Of a stretch of DNA of 33,562 nt, positions 24,055 through 32,344 are shown in pieces. Made by a program: the position numbers and the translations under genes. Below the pieces are notes generated by a model. It was not told the DNA's origin, did no database searches, and was given only the letters and a program-made list of their open reading frames with translations. Numbering within the stretch: the stretch's first letter is position 1; each line of letters opens with the position of its first letter. Source of the stretch: Prevotellaceae bacterium UBA1746 (GTDB taxonomy: Bacteria > Bacteroidota > Bacteroidia > Bacteroidales > Bacteroidaceae); contig DCHS01000022.1 of the NCBI GenBank assembly GCA_002314875.1, positions 54,085-87,646 of the forward strand. Direction: 5' to 3'.

Positions 24055-24139
24055 AATGAATGATATTATCGTTGATAATAGCGAGTGCTGATAGAAATAA
24101 ATCGTTATGGGTAGGGGAGTATAAAAACCCTAAGCCTGA

Positions 24140-24784
24140 TTATTTCTTTTCATCAGCGGTAGCATCGCCCTTAGGTTCCTTCTTGGCAAGGATAATCACG
24201 TTGTAAACGAACTCTGTCATCCATGCGGGAGAGTATTCCAAGGTATGCTGATAGGTACGAAGATTAGCTACGCTCTTACGAACATCAGCGTCCTTCCAGT
24301 TGTCTTTGGTCATAATATCGTTGACCGTCTTTTCTGTCATGGAGCGGAGAGCGCCTTTCATAAATCCAGGAACGCGGAACTTCCACTTCATCAAGTTGCT
24401 CATCAGCATCATCAATTCCTGAGTAAAGCCTTGGAACTGGTAGAGGTAAGTCTGCATATCCTGCATTTTCTTACAACGATGCTTGATGCTGTTATCGATC
24501 TCAGTGAAGAATTCATCAGAGATACCATAAATCTCACCGAGCATCTTCTTACATTTGTTCTTTTCTCCAATACCGATACGGTTATTAACGGTAGGAACTT
24601 TAAGAGTCTGCTTGAAGACGCGGAGGTCAGGAAGCACACGAAGATCGCGGATGCCAAAATTAGCTGCCATTACGGCTTGGTAGTAAACGCGGATAAGAGT
24701 CATGAAGTCCTCTGTACCGCCAACTCTCCAACCTACTTCTTCAGCAGAAGGCTTGCGACCAAATATCTTTGAGAGTAATCCCAT
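24140..24784 (-). CDS. Unknown 214-residue protein heading the zapA-rny operon
   Basis: I do not recognise a family. The protein is basic and helical, with no signal peptide and no clear membrane segment. It begins MGLLSKIFGRKPS, a short amphipathic start that could touch the membrane, then has two hydrophobic-aromatic helices (about residues 27-50) and a long middle part rich in Met and Lys. The C-terminus is charged (KKEPKGDATADEKK). Good codon bias and its own strong promoter show that it is a real, expressed gene. It is 85 nt upstream of the coiled-coil gene, so it may share a transcript with zapA and rny. Function is open. Confidence 0.8.
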   Translation of the reverse strand: MGLLSKIFGRKPSAEEVGWRVGGTEDFMTLIRVYYQAVMAANFGIRDLRVLPDLRVFKQTLKVPTVNNRIGIGEKNKCKKMLGEIYGISDEFFTEIDNSIKHRCKKMQDMQTYLYQFQGFTQELMMLMSNLMKWKFRVPGFMKGALRSMTEKTVNDIMTKDNWKDADVRKSVANLRTYQHTLEYSPAWMTEFVYNVIILAKKEPKGDATADEKK

Positions 24785-24886
24785 TTGTAGTATTTGATTA
24801 TTTAATTTAATATACCATGCTCAATATGAGCAAGTTGATTATACTTTAATGACTTATTGCGGAAATAAATTTCTAGCAATGCGTGG

Positions 24887-24918
24887 CAAAGTTAACTCTT
24901 TCTACTGACGTGACCAAA
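24887..24918 (-). promoter_or_regulatory. Promoter of the 214-aa gene / zapA-rny operon
   Basis: On the minus strand TTTG (24915-24918), 20 nt, then TAACTTTG (24887-24894) is a full Bacteroidetes promoter. The start would be near 24880, about 95 nt before the ATG. Confidence 0.8.
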
Positions 24919-25017
24919 TTTTTCAAAGGTTATTTCAAAACAAAAATTCACAATTTTGTGAAATAAAAGAGTTTAGGGTAATCGTAAGCAAGCATTAATT
25001 CAACTAAAAAGGGATAC

Positions 25018-25050
25018 AAAAAAACTCCCAGCGATATGCCAGGAGTTTTA
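25018..25050 (-). terminator. Terminator of nagB
   Basis: AAAACTCC (25021-25028) and GGAGTTTT (25042-25049) form an 8-bp stem with a 13-nt loop in which GC pairs with GC. On the minus strand the stem runs into seven T. It is about 75 nt after the nagB stop codon. Confidence 0.8.
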
Positions 25051-25123
25051 TATTGGTTGGTTTAAGGATATTTAATTACACCTAAACCCAAATAAAAGAT
25101 CAAAGAAATTTGAGGAAAAATCA

Positions 25124-25915
25124 TTAGAGATTGTCTTTCTCAATATCCTTGAAATACTTGTAAGTACCAACCTTGATTTCTTCGCAAGCAGCTTCATCAC
25201 AAACGATGATAGCTCCCTTATGCATCTGAAGAGCAGAGATGGTCCAAGCCTGAGTTACAGGACCTTCAATAGCAGCCTGAAGAGCGCGAGACTTGTTGTG
25301 GCCATTGCAAACGATAAGTACTTCCTTTGCATCCATAACTGTACCAACACCTACGGTAAGAGCAGTCTTGGGCACCTTGTTAACGTCGTTGTCAAAGAAA
25401 CGGCTGTTGGCGATGATAGTGTCAGTAGTCAGACTCTTCTGGCGAGTACGGCTGGTAAGGCTGGAGAAAGGTTCGTTGAAAGCAATGTGACCGTCGGGAC
25501 CGATACCACCCATGAAGAGATCAATACCACCAGCAGCCTCGATAGCTGCTTCATATGCAGCACATTCAGCAACAAGGTCTTCAGCATTACCATTGAGAAT
25601 ATGAACATTTTCCTTCTTGATGTTGATATGGCTGAAGAAATTAGTCCACATGAAGCTGTGATAGCTTTCGGGATGTTCCTCAGGAAGAGCAACATATTCG
25701 TCCATATTAAAAGTCACTACATTTTCAAAACTTACCTTACCAGCTTCGTAAAGCTCGATGAGGTGCTTGTAGAGACCGAGAGGGCTGGAACCGGTGGGGC
25801 AACCCAGAACGAAAGGCTTTTCGGGAGTAGGATTTGCAGCATTGATTCTGCTGGCAACATACTCAGCTGCCCAGTTGGAAAGAGCAGCATAGTCAGGCTG
25901 AATAATTACGCGCAT
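25124..25915 (-). CDS. nagB: Glucosamine-6-phosphate deaminase
   Basis: This enzyme converts glucosamine-6-phosphate to fructose-6-phosphate and ammonia, allowing use of amino sugars such as host or cell-wall N-acetylglucosamine. The 263-residue protein is close in length to E. coli NagB (266). Residues line up with the known active site: PTGSSPLGLY (40-49) binds phosphate, NMDEYV carries D72, and the GPDGHIAFNEP segment carries D141, H143 and E148. It is a single-gene unit with its own promoter (25995-26025) and terminator (25018-25050). No nagA or transporter is adjacent. Confidence 0.96.
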   Translation of the reverse strand: MRVIIQPDYAALSNWAAEYVASRINAANPTPEKPFVLGCPTGSSPLGLYKHLIELYEAGKVSFENVVTFNMDEYVALPEEHPESYHSFMWTNFFSHINIKKENVHILNGNAEDLVAECAAYEAAIEAAGGIDLFMGGIGPDGHIAFNEPFSSLTSRTRQKSLTTDTIIANSRFFDNDVNKVPKTALTVGVGTVMDAKEVLIVCNGHNKSRALQAAIEGPVTQAWTISALQMHKGAIIVCDEAACEEIKVGTYKYFKDIEKDNL

Positions 25916-25994
25916 AGATATGTTTTTATTAGATTAATAATCAAAAAATATGGAGAAAAGCCATAAGAGAGAAGTCTTATTTGCTTTTTCGCTA

Positions 25995-26025
25995 CAAAGT
26001 TACGGCATTATTTTTAATTATCAAA
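25995..26025 (-). promoter_or_regulatory. Promoter of nagB
   Basis: On the minus strand TTTG (26022-26025), 19 nt, then TAACTTTG (25995-26002). The start would be near 25988, giving a leader of about 70 nt. Confidence 0.75.
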
Positions 26026-26045
26026 TATCCGTTTGCTTTTTTTTC

Positions 26046-26077
26046 AAAAAAAAGAGGTCAGGGAGTGTTCCCTGACC
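26046..26077 (-). terminator. Terminator of htrA
   Basis: GGTCAGGGA (26056-26064) pairs perfectly with TCCCTGACC (26069-26077) over a 4-nt loop. On the minus strand a T-rich tail follows (TCTTTTTTTT). It begins 9 nt after the htrA stop codon and separates htrA from nagB. Confidence 0.9.
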
Positions 26078-26085
26078 CATTTGTA

Positions 26086-27579
26086 TTACTTTTTCTTGTT
26101 ATTTTCCTTTACCTCACCAAGTTCAACGGTGAAGCTGCGGTTCAAACCAGACTGAGTCTTTGCGCGAATCCAGAGAACGCGATCAGTACTCATATTTGCT
26201 TGCTTAACGGCTTCTTCGAAATCTGCAACAGAATTCATGACCTTATCGTTTATATGGGTAATGATAATACCCTTGGAAATACCGGCATCCATCATCTTGC
26301 CAGACTTGATGGATGAAACGACGATACCACACTTAAGTCCGAGTTCCTGCTTTTCTGCATCTGTCAAAGGACGGAGGGCAGCACCCATATCATCTGTATC
26401 AATGCTCTGAAGCTGAGAGGTGGTACCCTGAGCGTTGCGCAAAGTAACGGTTGTTTCACGTTCTTTCTTATTGCGGAGATAGGAAACCTTAACCTTGTCG
26501 CCAGGATGATGTGTTGCGAGAACTTCCTGAAGTTCACCGAACTTGGAAATCTTCTTGCCGTCAACCTTAACAATGACGTCACCGCTTTCAATGCCTGCAT
26601 CTTCAGCAGCACCATCAGATGTAACCTCGTTTACATAAACACCAGTAGTGGTACCAAGATCAACATCCTTACCCTTATCCTTCTGCTGGTCAATGTAGTT
26701 GGTAACATCTGTTCCAGCCACACCAAGAAGTGCACGCTGAACAGCGCCAAAGTCCTTAATATCAGCAACTACCTTATTCATAATTGAAGTAGGAATTGCG
26801 AAACCATAACCAGAGTAGGAACCTGTCTGTGAGTAAAGCATAGCATTAATACCAACAAGTTCACCATTGGCATTAACAAGGGCGCCACCTGAGTTTCCGG
26901 GGTTGATAGCAGCATCGGTCTGGATAAAGCTTTCTACAGGGTTAGAGGCATTGAGGCTACGAGCCTTTGCACTAACGATACCTGCGGTGACTGTTGAAGT
27001 CAAACCATAAGGATTACCGATGGCAAGAACCCATTCGCCGATCTTCAAATCATCGCTTGAAGCAACCTTGATAGGAGTAAGATTATCAGCCTCAATCTTG
27101 ATCAAAGCGAGGTCTGTATCCTTATCAGTACCGATAATACGACCTTTGAACTCACGATTGTCGTTCAACTTTACCATAATTTCGTCAGCTTCGCCAACCA
27201 CATGGTTATTGGTAACAATGTAACCATCATCTGTGAGGATAACACCGGAACCGGAACCCACCTTTTTGGGAGTTTCAACCTGTCGTCTCTGCTGACCCTG
27301 ACCACGGTTTCCGAAGAAATCTCCGAAGAAGTCAGAGAAGGGATCAAAATATTGTACTTCCTCCTGCTTGCTGTTGGTTGTAACCTTAATGAAAACAACC
27401 GAATTTGTAGCTTTTTCTGCAGCATAAGTCAAATCGACAGGCTGGCCAAGAGTAGGAGTATTAACGTTTTCAACATTTGCAACTGATGAATTTGCATCAA
27501 CAACCTTAACGGCAACAGCAGTCATACTACTGCTAAGAAGCGCACACAAGGCTAATGTTCCAATCAATTTTTTGTTCAT
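26086..27579 (-). CDS. HtrA/DegQ family periplasmic serine protease
   Basis: This is a 497-residue envelope quality-control protease and chaperone. An N-terminal signal segment (about residues 1-23) leads to a trypsin-like domain with the triad H126 (TNNHVVG), D156 (DTDLALI) and S230 (GNSGGAL). Two PDZ domains follow (about 265-365, with GVYVNEVTSDGAAEDAGIESGDVI, and 390-485). A glycine/phenylalanine-rich loop FDPFSDFFGDFFGN near residue 78-91 is the LA-loop region that controls oligomer state in DegP. The upstream -7 element TAATTTTG (27627-27634, minus) has no clear -33 partner, which leaves room for a stress sigma factor or activator. Confidence 0.94.
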   Translation of the reverse strand: MNKKLIGTLALCALLSSSMTAVAVKVVDANSSVANVENVNTPTLGQPVDLTYAAEKATNSVVFIKVTTNSKQEEVQYFDPFSDFFGDFFGNRGQGQQRRQVETPKKVGSGSGVILTDDGYIVTNNHVVGEADEIMVKLNDNREFKGRIIGTDKDTDLALIKIEADNLTPIKVASSDDLKIGEWVLAIGNPYGLTSTVTAGIVSAKARSLNASNPVESFIQTDAAINPGNSGGALVNANGELVGINAMLYSQTGSYSGYGFAIPTSIMNKVVADIKDFGAVQRALLGVAGTDVTNYIDQQKDKGKDVDLGTTTGVYVNEVTSDGAAEDAGIESGDVIVKVDGKKISKFGELQEVLATHHPGDKVKVSYLRNKKERETTVTLRNAQGTTSQLQSIDTDDMGAALRPLTDAEKQELGLKCGIVVSSIKSGKMMDAGISKGIIITHINDKVMNSVADFEEAVKQANMSTDRVLWIRAKTQSGLNRSFTVELGEVKENNKKK

Positions 27580-27626
27580 TTTTTATGAAATTTATTGAAT
27601 CGTTTTTGAGTTTTATTTTTCGAATG

Positions 27627-27634
27627 CAAAATTA
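27627..27634 (-). promoter_or_regulatory. Probable -7 element of htrA
   Basis: TAATTTTG on the minus strand fits TAnnTTTG and lies 48 nt before the htrA ATG. No TTTG is found about 20 nt upstream, so the promoter is incomplete by the vegetative consensus. Confidence 0.45.
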
Positions 27635-27718
27635 GAGTAATTCAAAGAATTGAGGTAAAAATGTTTGTAAAAAAACAATAAATTTGAATTCCTTTAACAT
27701 TGCAAGGCAAAGTAATTA

Positions 27719-28858
27719 TCACAGCGGCAAGTCCACGTCCCACATCAAGTCGCTCATTATGTCGTCAGAGACAAATAAACCACTTCGGGTAAGGACTAAT
27801 TTTTCACCTTTTTGAACTAAATTTCCCGAAGTCAAGTGTGGCTTTGCCTGCGAAAGAATATAACCACGCTGCTTTTCTGTCAATAGAGAGAAGGGTAAGC
27901 CATCGCACGTTCTTAGTCGCGTCATAACGATTTCATCGTACAATTCTGTGGCCGTTAACTTTTCCAAAGAGAAACATTTCGGATTACCGTCATTCTTCCA
28001 ATAGGCAATATAAGCACTAAGATCCGGATTGTTCCAGTGTCGGACAGAAGCTCCATCATATGAATGAGCCCCAGGTCCTAATCCAAGGTATGGTTTTCCG
28101 CACCAATAACTTGAATTATGACGGGAACGATAACCCTTACGGGCAAAGTTGGAAATCTCGTAATGCTCAAAACCTGCCTGATGAGCAGCATCAATCAGCA
28201 TTTCATACTGCTTCAGGAAAGTGTCATCATCGACCTCCGTAATCTCTCCTCGCGCGCGTAATATATATAAAGGTGTTCCTTCCTCTATACTCAAAGCATA
28301 GCTGGAGAGATGGGTAACAGGAAGGGAAAATGCCGTAGATAAATCATTTCTCCAAATATCCTCACTTTGCCCAGGCAATCCGTAAATCAGATCTATACTG
28401 ATATTGTCTATTCCTTCGCGGTGAAAGATTTCAATAGCTTGAAGTGCCTGCTCAGAAGTATGTCGGCGATTGATGGTCTTCAAAATATCATCATTGAAAC
28501 TTTGAACACCCATACTGACACGATTTATACCCAGATCACGGAATTTTCTCACCAGTTCCGGCGTAACATCGTCAGGATTTACTTCAATGGTAATCTCTGC
28601 ATTTTCTTCTATCTCGAAATTGCGATGAATGGAAGAGAAAATGGCTGTCAGTTCCTCATTATCCAATTGCGAGGGAGTCCCCCCCCCTAAATAAATTGTT
28701 GATAGAAGGCGAGGGTAGTCCTTGCTCCGCTCATCCATCTCACGGATTAAGGCATCGGTATATAAATCACGCTCCCTTTTGCCGTGCGTAGTACTGTAGA
28801 AACTACAGTAGAAACAACGCTTCTGGCAAAAGGGAACATGAATATAAAGACCTGACAT
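27719..28858 (-). CDS. hemW: HemW-like radical SAM protein
   Basis: This is a 379-residue radical SAM protein of the HemN/HemW branch. HemW inserts heme into respiratory enzymes and was long misannotated as oxygen-independent coproporphyrinogen oxidase. The cluster-binding motif is CQKRCFYC (C11, C15, C18), and the SAM-binding GGGTPS is at residues 59-64. The lack of the N-terminal extension of true HemN, and the YC-S-F context of the third cysteine, favour HemW. A run of nine G (28679-28687 on the plus strand as C) encodes the three glycines. It is 13 nt after lysA and is likely the last gene of ftsE-lysC-lysA-hemW. Confidence 0.9.
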   Translation of the reverse strand: MSGLYIHVPFCQKRCFYCSFYSTTHGKRERDLYTDALIREMDERSKDYPRLLSTIYLGGGTPSQLDNEELTAIFSSIHRNFEIEENAEITIEVNPDDVTPELVRKFRDLGINRVSMGVQSFNDDILKTINRRHTSEQALQAIEIFHREGIDNISIDLIYGLPGQSEDIWRNDLSTAFSLPVTHLSSYALSIEEGTPLYILRARGEITEVDDDTFLKQYEMLIDAAHQAGFEHYEISNFARKGYRSRHNSSYWCGKPYLGLGPGAHSYDGASVRHWNNPDLSAYIAYWKNDGNPKCFSLEKLTATELYDEIVMTRLRTCDGLPFSLLTEKQRGYILSQAKPHLTSGNLVQKGEKLVLTRSGLFVSDDIMSDLMWDVDLPL

Positions 28859-28871
28859 AGATCAAGATAGA

Positions 28872-30011
28872 TTATTCGGCAATATTTCCGGGAAGACGAC
28901 GGCAGTTATACTGACTAGCCATGATTTCACCATAAGCTCCAGCTGAGCGGAATGCAATCAAATCGCCACGCTTGGTAGCAGGCATAGTATAATCTTTAAC
29001 AAAGACATCGCTGCTTTCGCAGATAGGACCTACAACATCGTAGGTTTCAGTTGCTTCACCCTGAGCAGTAAGATTATCGATCTGATGATAACTGCCATAC
29101 ATAGCAGGACGAACGAGATCCGTCATACCAGCGTCAACGATAACAAACTTCTTCTGGTGGCCTTCTTTCACATAGAGTACTTTTGCGATCAGATTACCAC
29201 ACTGAGCAACCACTGCACGACCCAGTTCGAAATGAAGGTTCTGGTCGTCGGCAAGATTCAGACAACGCTTAAAGGTATCAAAGTATCCCTGGAAATCAGG
29301 AATAGGATTACCATCAGGATTCTGATAGTCAATGCCTAAGCCACCACCAACGTTGAGGTTCTTAACGTGAATACCCTCTGCTTCGAGCTCTGCGGTAAGT
29401 TCGTTAATACGTTCACAAAGAGCCTCAAAGGGGAAGAACTCAGTAATCTGGCTGCCGATATGGAAATGAAGACCGACGAATTGAACGTTAGCAAGTTCCT
29501 CTGCCTTACGGATAGCGGGAATCATGTCCACCATAGCAAGACCAAACTTGTTCTCATTCAAGCCTGTTGTAATCTTTGCATGAGTATGAGCATCAACATT
29601 GGGATTGATACGGAAAGCAACATTTGCAGTTACTCCCATTTCACCGGCAATCTCGTTGATAACTTCCAGTTCAGGAAGACTTTCAACATTAAACATTGAG
29701 ATACCGATTTCCAAAGCCTTCTTGATTTCCCAGTCAGCCTTACCAACACCAGCAAAGACAATCTTTTCAGGTGCAAAGCCATGATTGTAAACGGTTTCAA
29801 TCTCGCCACCGCTAACGCAGTCAGCACCGAGACCGGCATTTGCAATAGTTTCAATAACGGCAGGAGTCGCACATGCTTTTACTGCATAATGGACCTTAAA
29901 GTTAGGGCGATCTGCCGTTGCTGCATTGATTGCATTGAGGGTTTCACGCAGTAATCCAAGGTCATAGTAATAGAAAGGCGTTTCCATGCCTTCAAAATTC
30001 TTCTGTATCAT
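28872..30011 (-). CDS. lysA: Diaminopimelate decarboxylase
   Basis: This enzyme makes L-lysine from meso-diaminopimelate with pyridoxal phosphate. The 379-residue protein is somewhat short for the family (about 385-420). The fold-type III lysine is in HYAVKAC (K45), where relatives usually have VKAN. Other motifs are GADCVSGGEI, NVGGGLGIDY for phosphate binding, and CESSDVF with the active-site cysteine supplied across the dimer. It follows the aspartokinase gene by 45 nt, linking the first and last steps of lysine synthesis in one unit. Confidence 0.95.
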   Translation of the reverse strand: MIQKNFEGMETPFYYYDLGLLRETLNAINAATADRPNFKVHYAVKACATPAVIETIANAGLGADCVSGGEIETVYNHGFAPEKIVFAGVGKADWEIKKALEIGISMFNVESLPELEVINEIAGEMGVTANVAFRINPNVDAHTHAKITTGLNENKFGLAMVDMIPAIRKAEELANVQFVGLHFHIGSQITEFFPFEALCERINELTAELEAEGIHVKNLNVGGGLGIDYQNPDGNPIPDFQGYFDTFKRCLNLADDQNLHFELGRAVVAQCGNLIAKVLYVKEGHQKKFVIVDAGMTDLVRPAMYGSYHQIDNLTAQGEATETYDVVGPICESSDVFVKDYTMPATKRGDLIAFRSAGAYGEIMASQYNCRRLPGNIAE

Positions 30012-30056
30012 GAGTTTTCTTAATCTAGTTTTGTGTAATTCAAGTGTTGGTAGGAT

Positions 30057-31382
30057 TTATTTCTTTTCATTGAAAAGGGTATCCTGAAGAGCCTGGAGTG
30101 CTGCCTTCTTATCCTTCATAGAAACCAGGAAAGAGATGTTATGGTTTGAACCACCATAGCTGATCATACGAAGGGGAACATCGCGGAGTGCGTCGGTAGC
30201 GATAGTCTCAAAACCAGTGTTTTCTGAACGAAGGTCACCAACAACACAGATGATACACATATCGGTATCAACCTGAACGGTACCAATCTTCTTGAGTCGT
30301 TCAACGATAGCAGCAAGACGACTGGTCTTGTCAATCGTTACACTCACACCGACTTCTGATGTAGTAATCATATCGATAGAAGTCTTGAACTTATCGAAAA
30401 TGCTGAAAACTTTGCTGAGGAAACCGCTAGCAAGGAGCATGCGGCTACTAACTATCTTGATAGCCGTAATGTTGTCTTTGGCAGCAACGGCCTTGATGGT
30501 ACCTTCTTCCATATCATTATTAATAATGGTGCCGGGAGCTGCAGGGTCCATAGTGTTCTTCAAACGAACGGGAATACCAGCGTGGCGGGCAGGCTGAATA
30601 CAAGTAGGATGTAAGATTTTTGCACCAAAATAGGCTAATTCGGCGCTTTCTTCAAAATTAAGCTGACGAACGGGAGTTGTTCCTTCTACGAAACGGGGGT
30701 CATTATTGTGCATACCGTCGATATCAGTCCAAATCTGAACTTCTTCTGCTTGAACAGAGGCACCGATAATGGTTGCAGTGTAGTCTGAGCCACCGCGCTG
30801 GAGGTTATCAACCTTTCCATCTTTATTGCGGCAGATAAAGCCCTGGGTTATATAAATATCGTAGCCAGGATTTTTTTTCAAAAGCTTGGTGATATTCTCA
30901 CGGATATAAAGCATATCAGGTTCACCATTCTTATCAATCTTCATGAAGTCAAGAGCGGGAAGGAGGAAAGTCTTCACACCACATTCCTTCAGATAGTTGG
31001 TAACCATGTTCGTGCTCATGATTTCACCCATAGAGAGAATCTCCTTTTCAACCTCTTCGTTGAAACGATGCTCGCAGAGATGGTGGAGATCGAGGAAGAT
31101 GTTGTCAAGAAGTTTGCGGGTACTGTTCTGCATCTCTTTCGTAGAATAGAGTTCAGGAATATGACCGCGATATTTATTGCGAAGATGATTGATGGTGATA
31201 GCAGCACTTTCAGAATTCTCCTTGCGAAGATAGTCGGCAATTTCAACAAGGTTGTTTGTTGTACCGCTCATTGCAGAGAGAACGATAATCTTGGGTGTAC
31301 CATCAGCAGTAATCAACTTGCTGACTTCTTTCATTCTTTCAGGAGTACCTACAGAGGTACCGCCAAACTTATAGACTTGCAT
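30057..31382 (-). CDS. lysC: Aspartate kinase
   Basis: This enzyme phosphorylates L-aspartate, the first step towards lysine, threonine and methionine. It has 441 residues. The kinase domain begins with KFGGTSVG (5-12) and contains the family segments VLSAMSGTTNNL and QRGGSDYTATIIGA. Two ACT domains follow (from about residue 310: AIKIVSSRMLLASGFLSKVF, and VDTDMCIICVVG), the site of feedback control by lysine or threonine. It is monofunctional: no homoserine dehydrogenase domain is attached. It is 24 nt after ftsE and 45 nt before lysA. Confidence 0.95.
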   Translation of the reverse strand: MQVYKFGGTSVGTPERMKEVSKLITADGTPKIIVLSAMSGTTNNLVEIADYLRKENSESAAITINHLRNKYRGHIPELYSTKEMQNSTRKLLDNIFLDLHHLCEHRFNEEVEKEILSMGEIMSTNMVTNYLKECGVKTFLLPALDFMKIDKNGEPDMLYIRENITKLLKKNPGYDIYITQGFICRNKDGKVDNLQRGGSDYTATIIGASVQAEEVQIWTDIDGMHNNDPRFVEGTTPVRQLNFEESAELAYFGAKILHPTCIQPARHAGIPVRLKNTMDPAAPGTIINNDMEEGTIKAVAAKDNITAIKIVSSRMLLASGFLSKVFSIFDKFKTSIDMITTSEVGVSVTIDKTSRLAAIVERLKKIGTVQVDTDMCIICVVGDLRSENTGFETIATDALRDVPLRMISYGGSNHNISFLVSMKDKKAALQALQDTLFNEKK

Positions 31383-31406
31383 ATAAACTATTTAGATGTG
31401 TGTTGG

Positions 31407-32123
31407 TTATTCGTTTTCGGGAGCTTCTTCAAGTTTAAAGGAATCAGCGACAGCAATAGGATCCAAAGCCTCATGAACAGTCTTGTTACTGCATTCATAA
31501 ACGCGGCTGGGGAAATTGCGGAGATGATCCATATTGTGAGTCACAACGACTACTGCTGTACCGTTCTTGGTAAGATTACTGAGGAGTTCCATAACATCCC
31601 GAGCAGTCTGAGCATCGAGATTTCCTGTCGGTTCATCAGCCACAACAAGCCGTGGATGGTTCAGCAATGCACGTGCAATGGCTATACGCTGCTGTTCACC
31701 ACCGGAGAGTTCGTGAGGATATCGTTCAAGGCGGTCAAAAAGGCCGACCTGCTCTAATACTTCCTTGATCCGGACATCACGTTCTTCCTTATTTTTCCAA
31801 CCTGTTGCACGAAGGACAAAGTCAAGATTCTGATGAACGGTCTGGTGACGGAGTAGGGCGAAATCCTGGAAGACAATACCCATTTTACGACGAAGTTCGG
31901 GGATATGACGGCGTTTGAGATCGTCAAGATTAAAATCGAGAACCTTGATCGAACCCTCATCGTAATCCATCTCAGCATAGATAGTTTTCAAGAGACTACT
32001 CTTACCACTGCCAACGCGACCAACGATAAATACGAGGTCACCTTCGTTGACATGGAAATCCACGTCTTTCAGAATGACGGTTTCATCAATGGTGATACTG
32101 ACGCCTTTGATTTCGATGAGCAT
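31407..32123 (-). CDS. ftsE: FtsE-like ABC ATP-binding protein
   Basis: This 238-residue ATPase belongs to the FtsE/LolD group; FtsE with FtsX controls peptidoglycan hydrolases at the division site. Walker A is GRVGSGKSS (35-43), the Q loop is VFQDFALL, the signature is LSGGEQQRIAIARAL and Walker B is LVVADEPTGNLD. The ATG at 32123 is chosen because homologues start at MLIEIKGVSI; an upstream in-frame ATG at 32177 adds 18 unconserved residues. No ftsX is adjacent, as often in this phylum, so assignment to FtsE rather than another MacB/LolD-like ATPase rests on sequence pattern alone. It leads the ftsE-lysC-lysA-hemW unit. Confidence 0.82.
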   Translation of the reverse strand: MLIEIKGVSITIDETVILKDVDFHVNEGDLVFIVGRVGSGKSSLLKTIYAEMDYDEGSIKVLDFNLDDLKRRHIPELRRKMGIVFQDFALLRHQTVHQNLDFVLRATGWKNKEERDVRIKEVLEQVGLFDRLERYPHELSGGEQQRIAIARALLNHPRLVVADEPTGNLDAQTARDVMELLSNLTKNGTAVVVVTHNMDHLRNFPSRVYECSNKTVHEALDPIAVADSFKLEEAPENE

Positions 32124-32248
32124 ATTGTGTACTTTTTCTTGATACTGGTTATTGAAACAGCGCTTCTGAGGGCGCAAATTGTTTTGTTTACCCCTATCCT
32201 AAAGACTTGAAAAGGATAAAGAAAATGCTGATTTTTCAAACAGCGGTG

Positions 32249-32256
32249 CAAAATTA
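32249..32256 (-). promoter_or_regulatory. Probable -7 element of ftsE operon
   Basis: TAATTTTG on the minus strand fits TAnnTTTG. No TTTG is seen at the right spacing. The leader to the ftsE ATG would be about 118 nt. Confidence 0.45.
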
Positions 32257-32321
32257 CAACAAAAAATTGATTTTTCACTTATTTATAATATAAAATCGTA
32301 TGCGCGCACGAGATTTTTATG

Positions 32322-32329
32322 TAATTTTG
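32322..32329 (+). promoter_or_regulatory. Probable -7 element of rnz
   Basis: TAATTTTG stands 15 nt before the rnz ATG, so the transcript would start only about 9 nt before the start codon. No clear -33 element is seen. Confidence 0.5.
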
Positions 32330-32344
32330 CATCATTAAAATCAC

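Larger units (their letters stand above)
24785..25123. other. Intergenic region between unknown gene and nagB
   Basis: This 339-nt stretch holds the nagB terminator (25018-25050) and the promoter of the 214-residue gene (24887-24918). In that gene's leader there is a small hairpin GCTCA-ATA-TGAGC (24819-24831). I see no coding frame or structured RNA beyond these. Confidence 0.7.
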
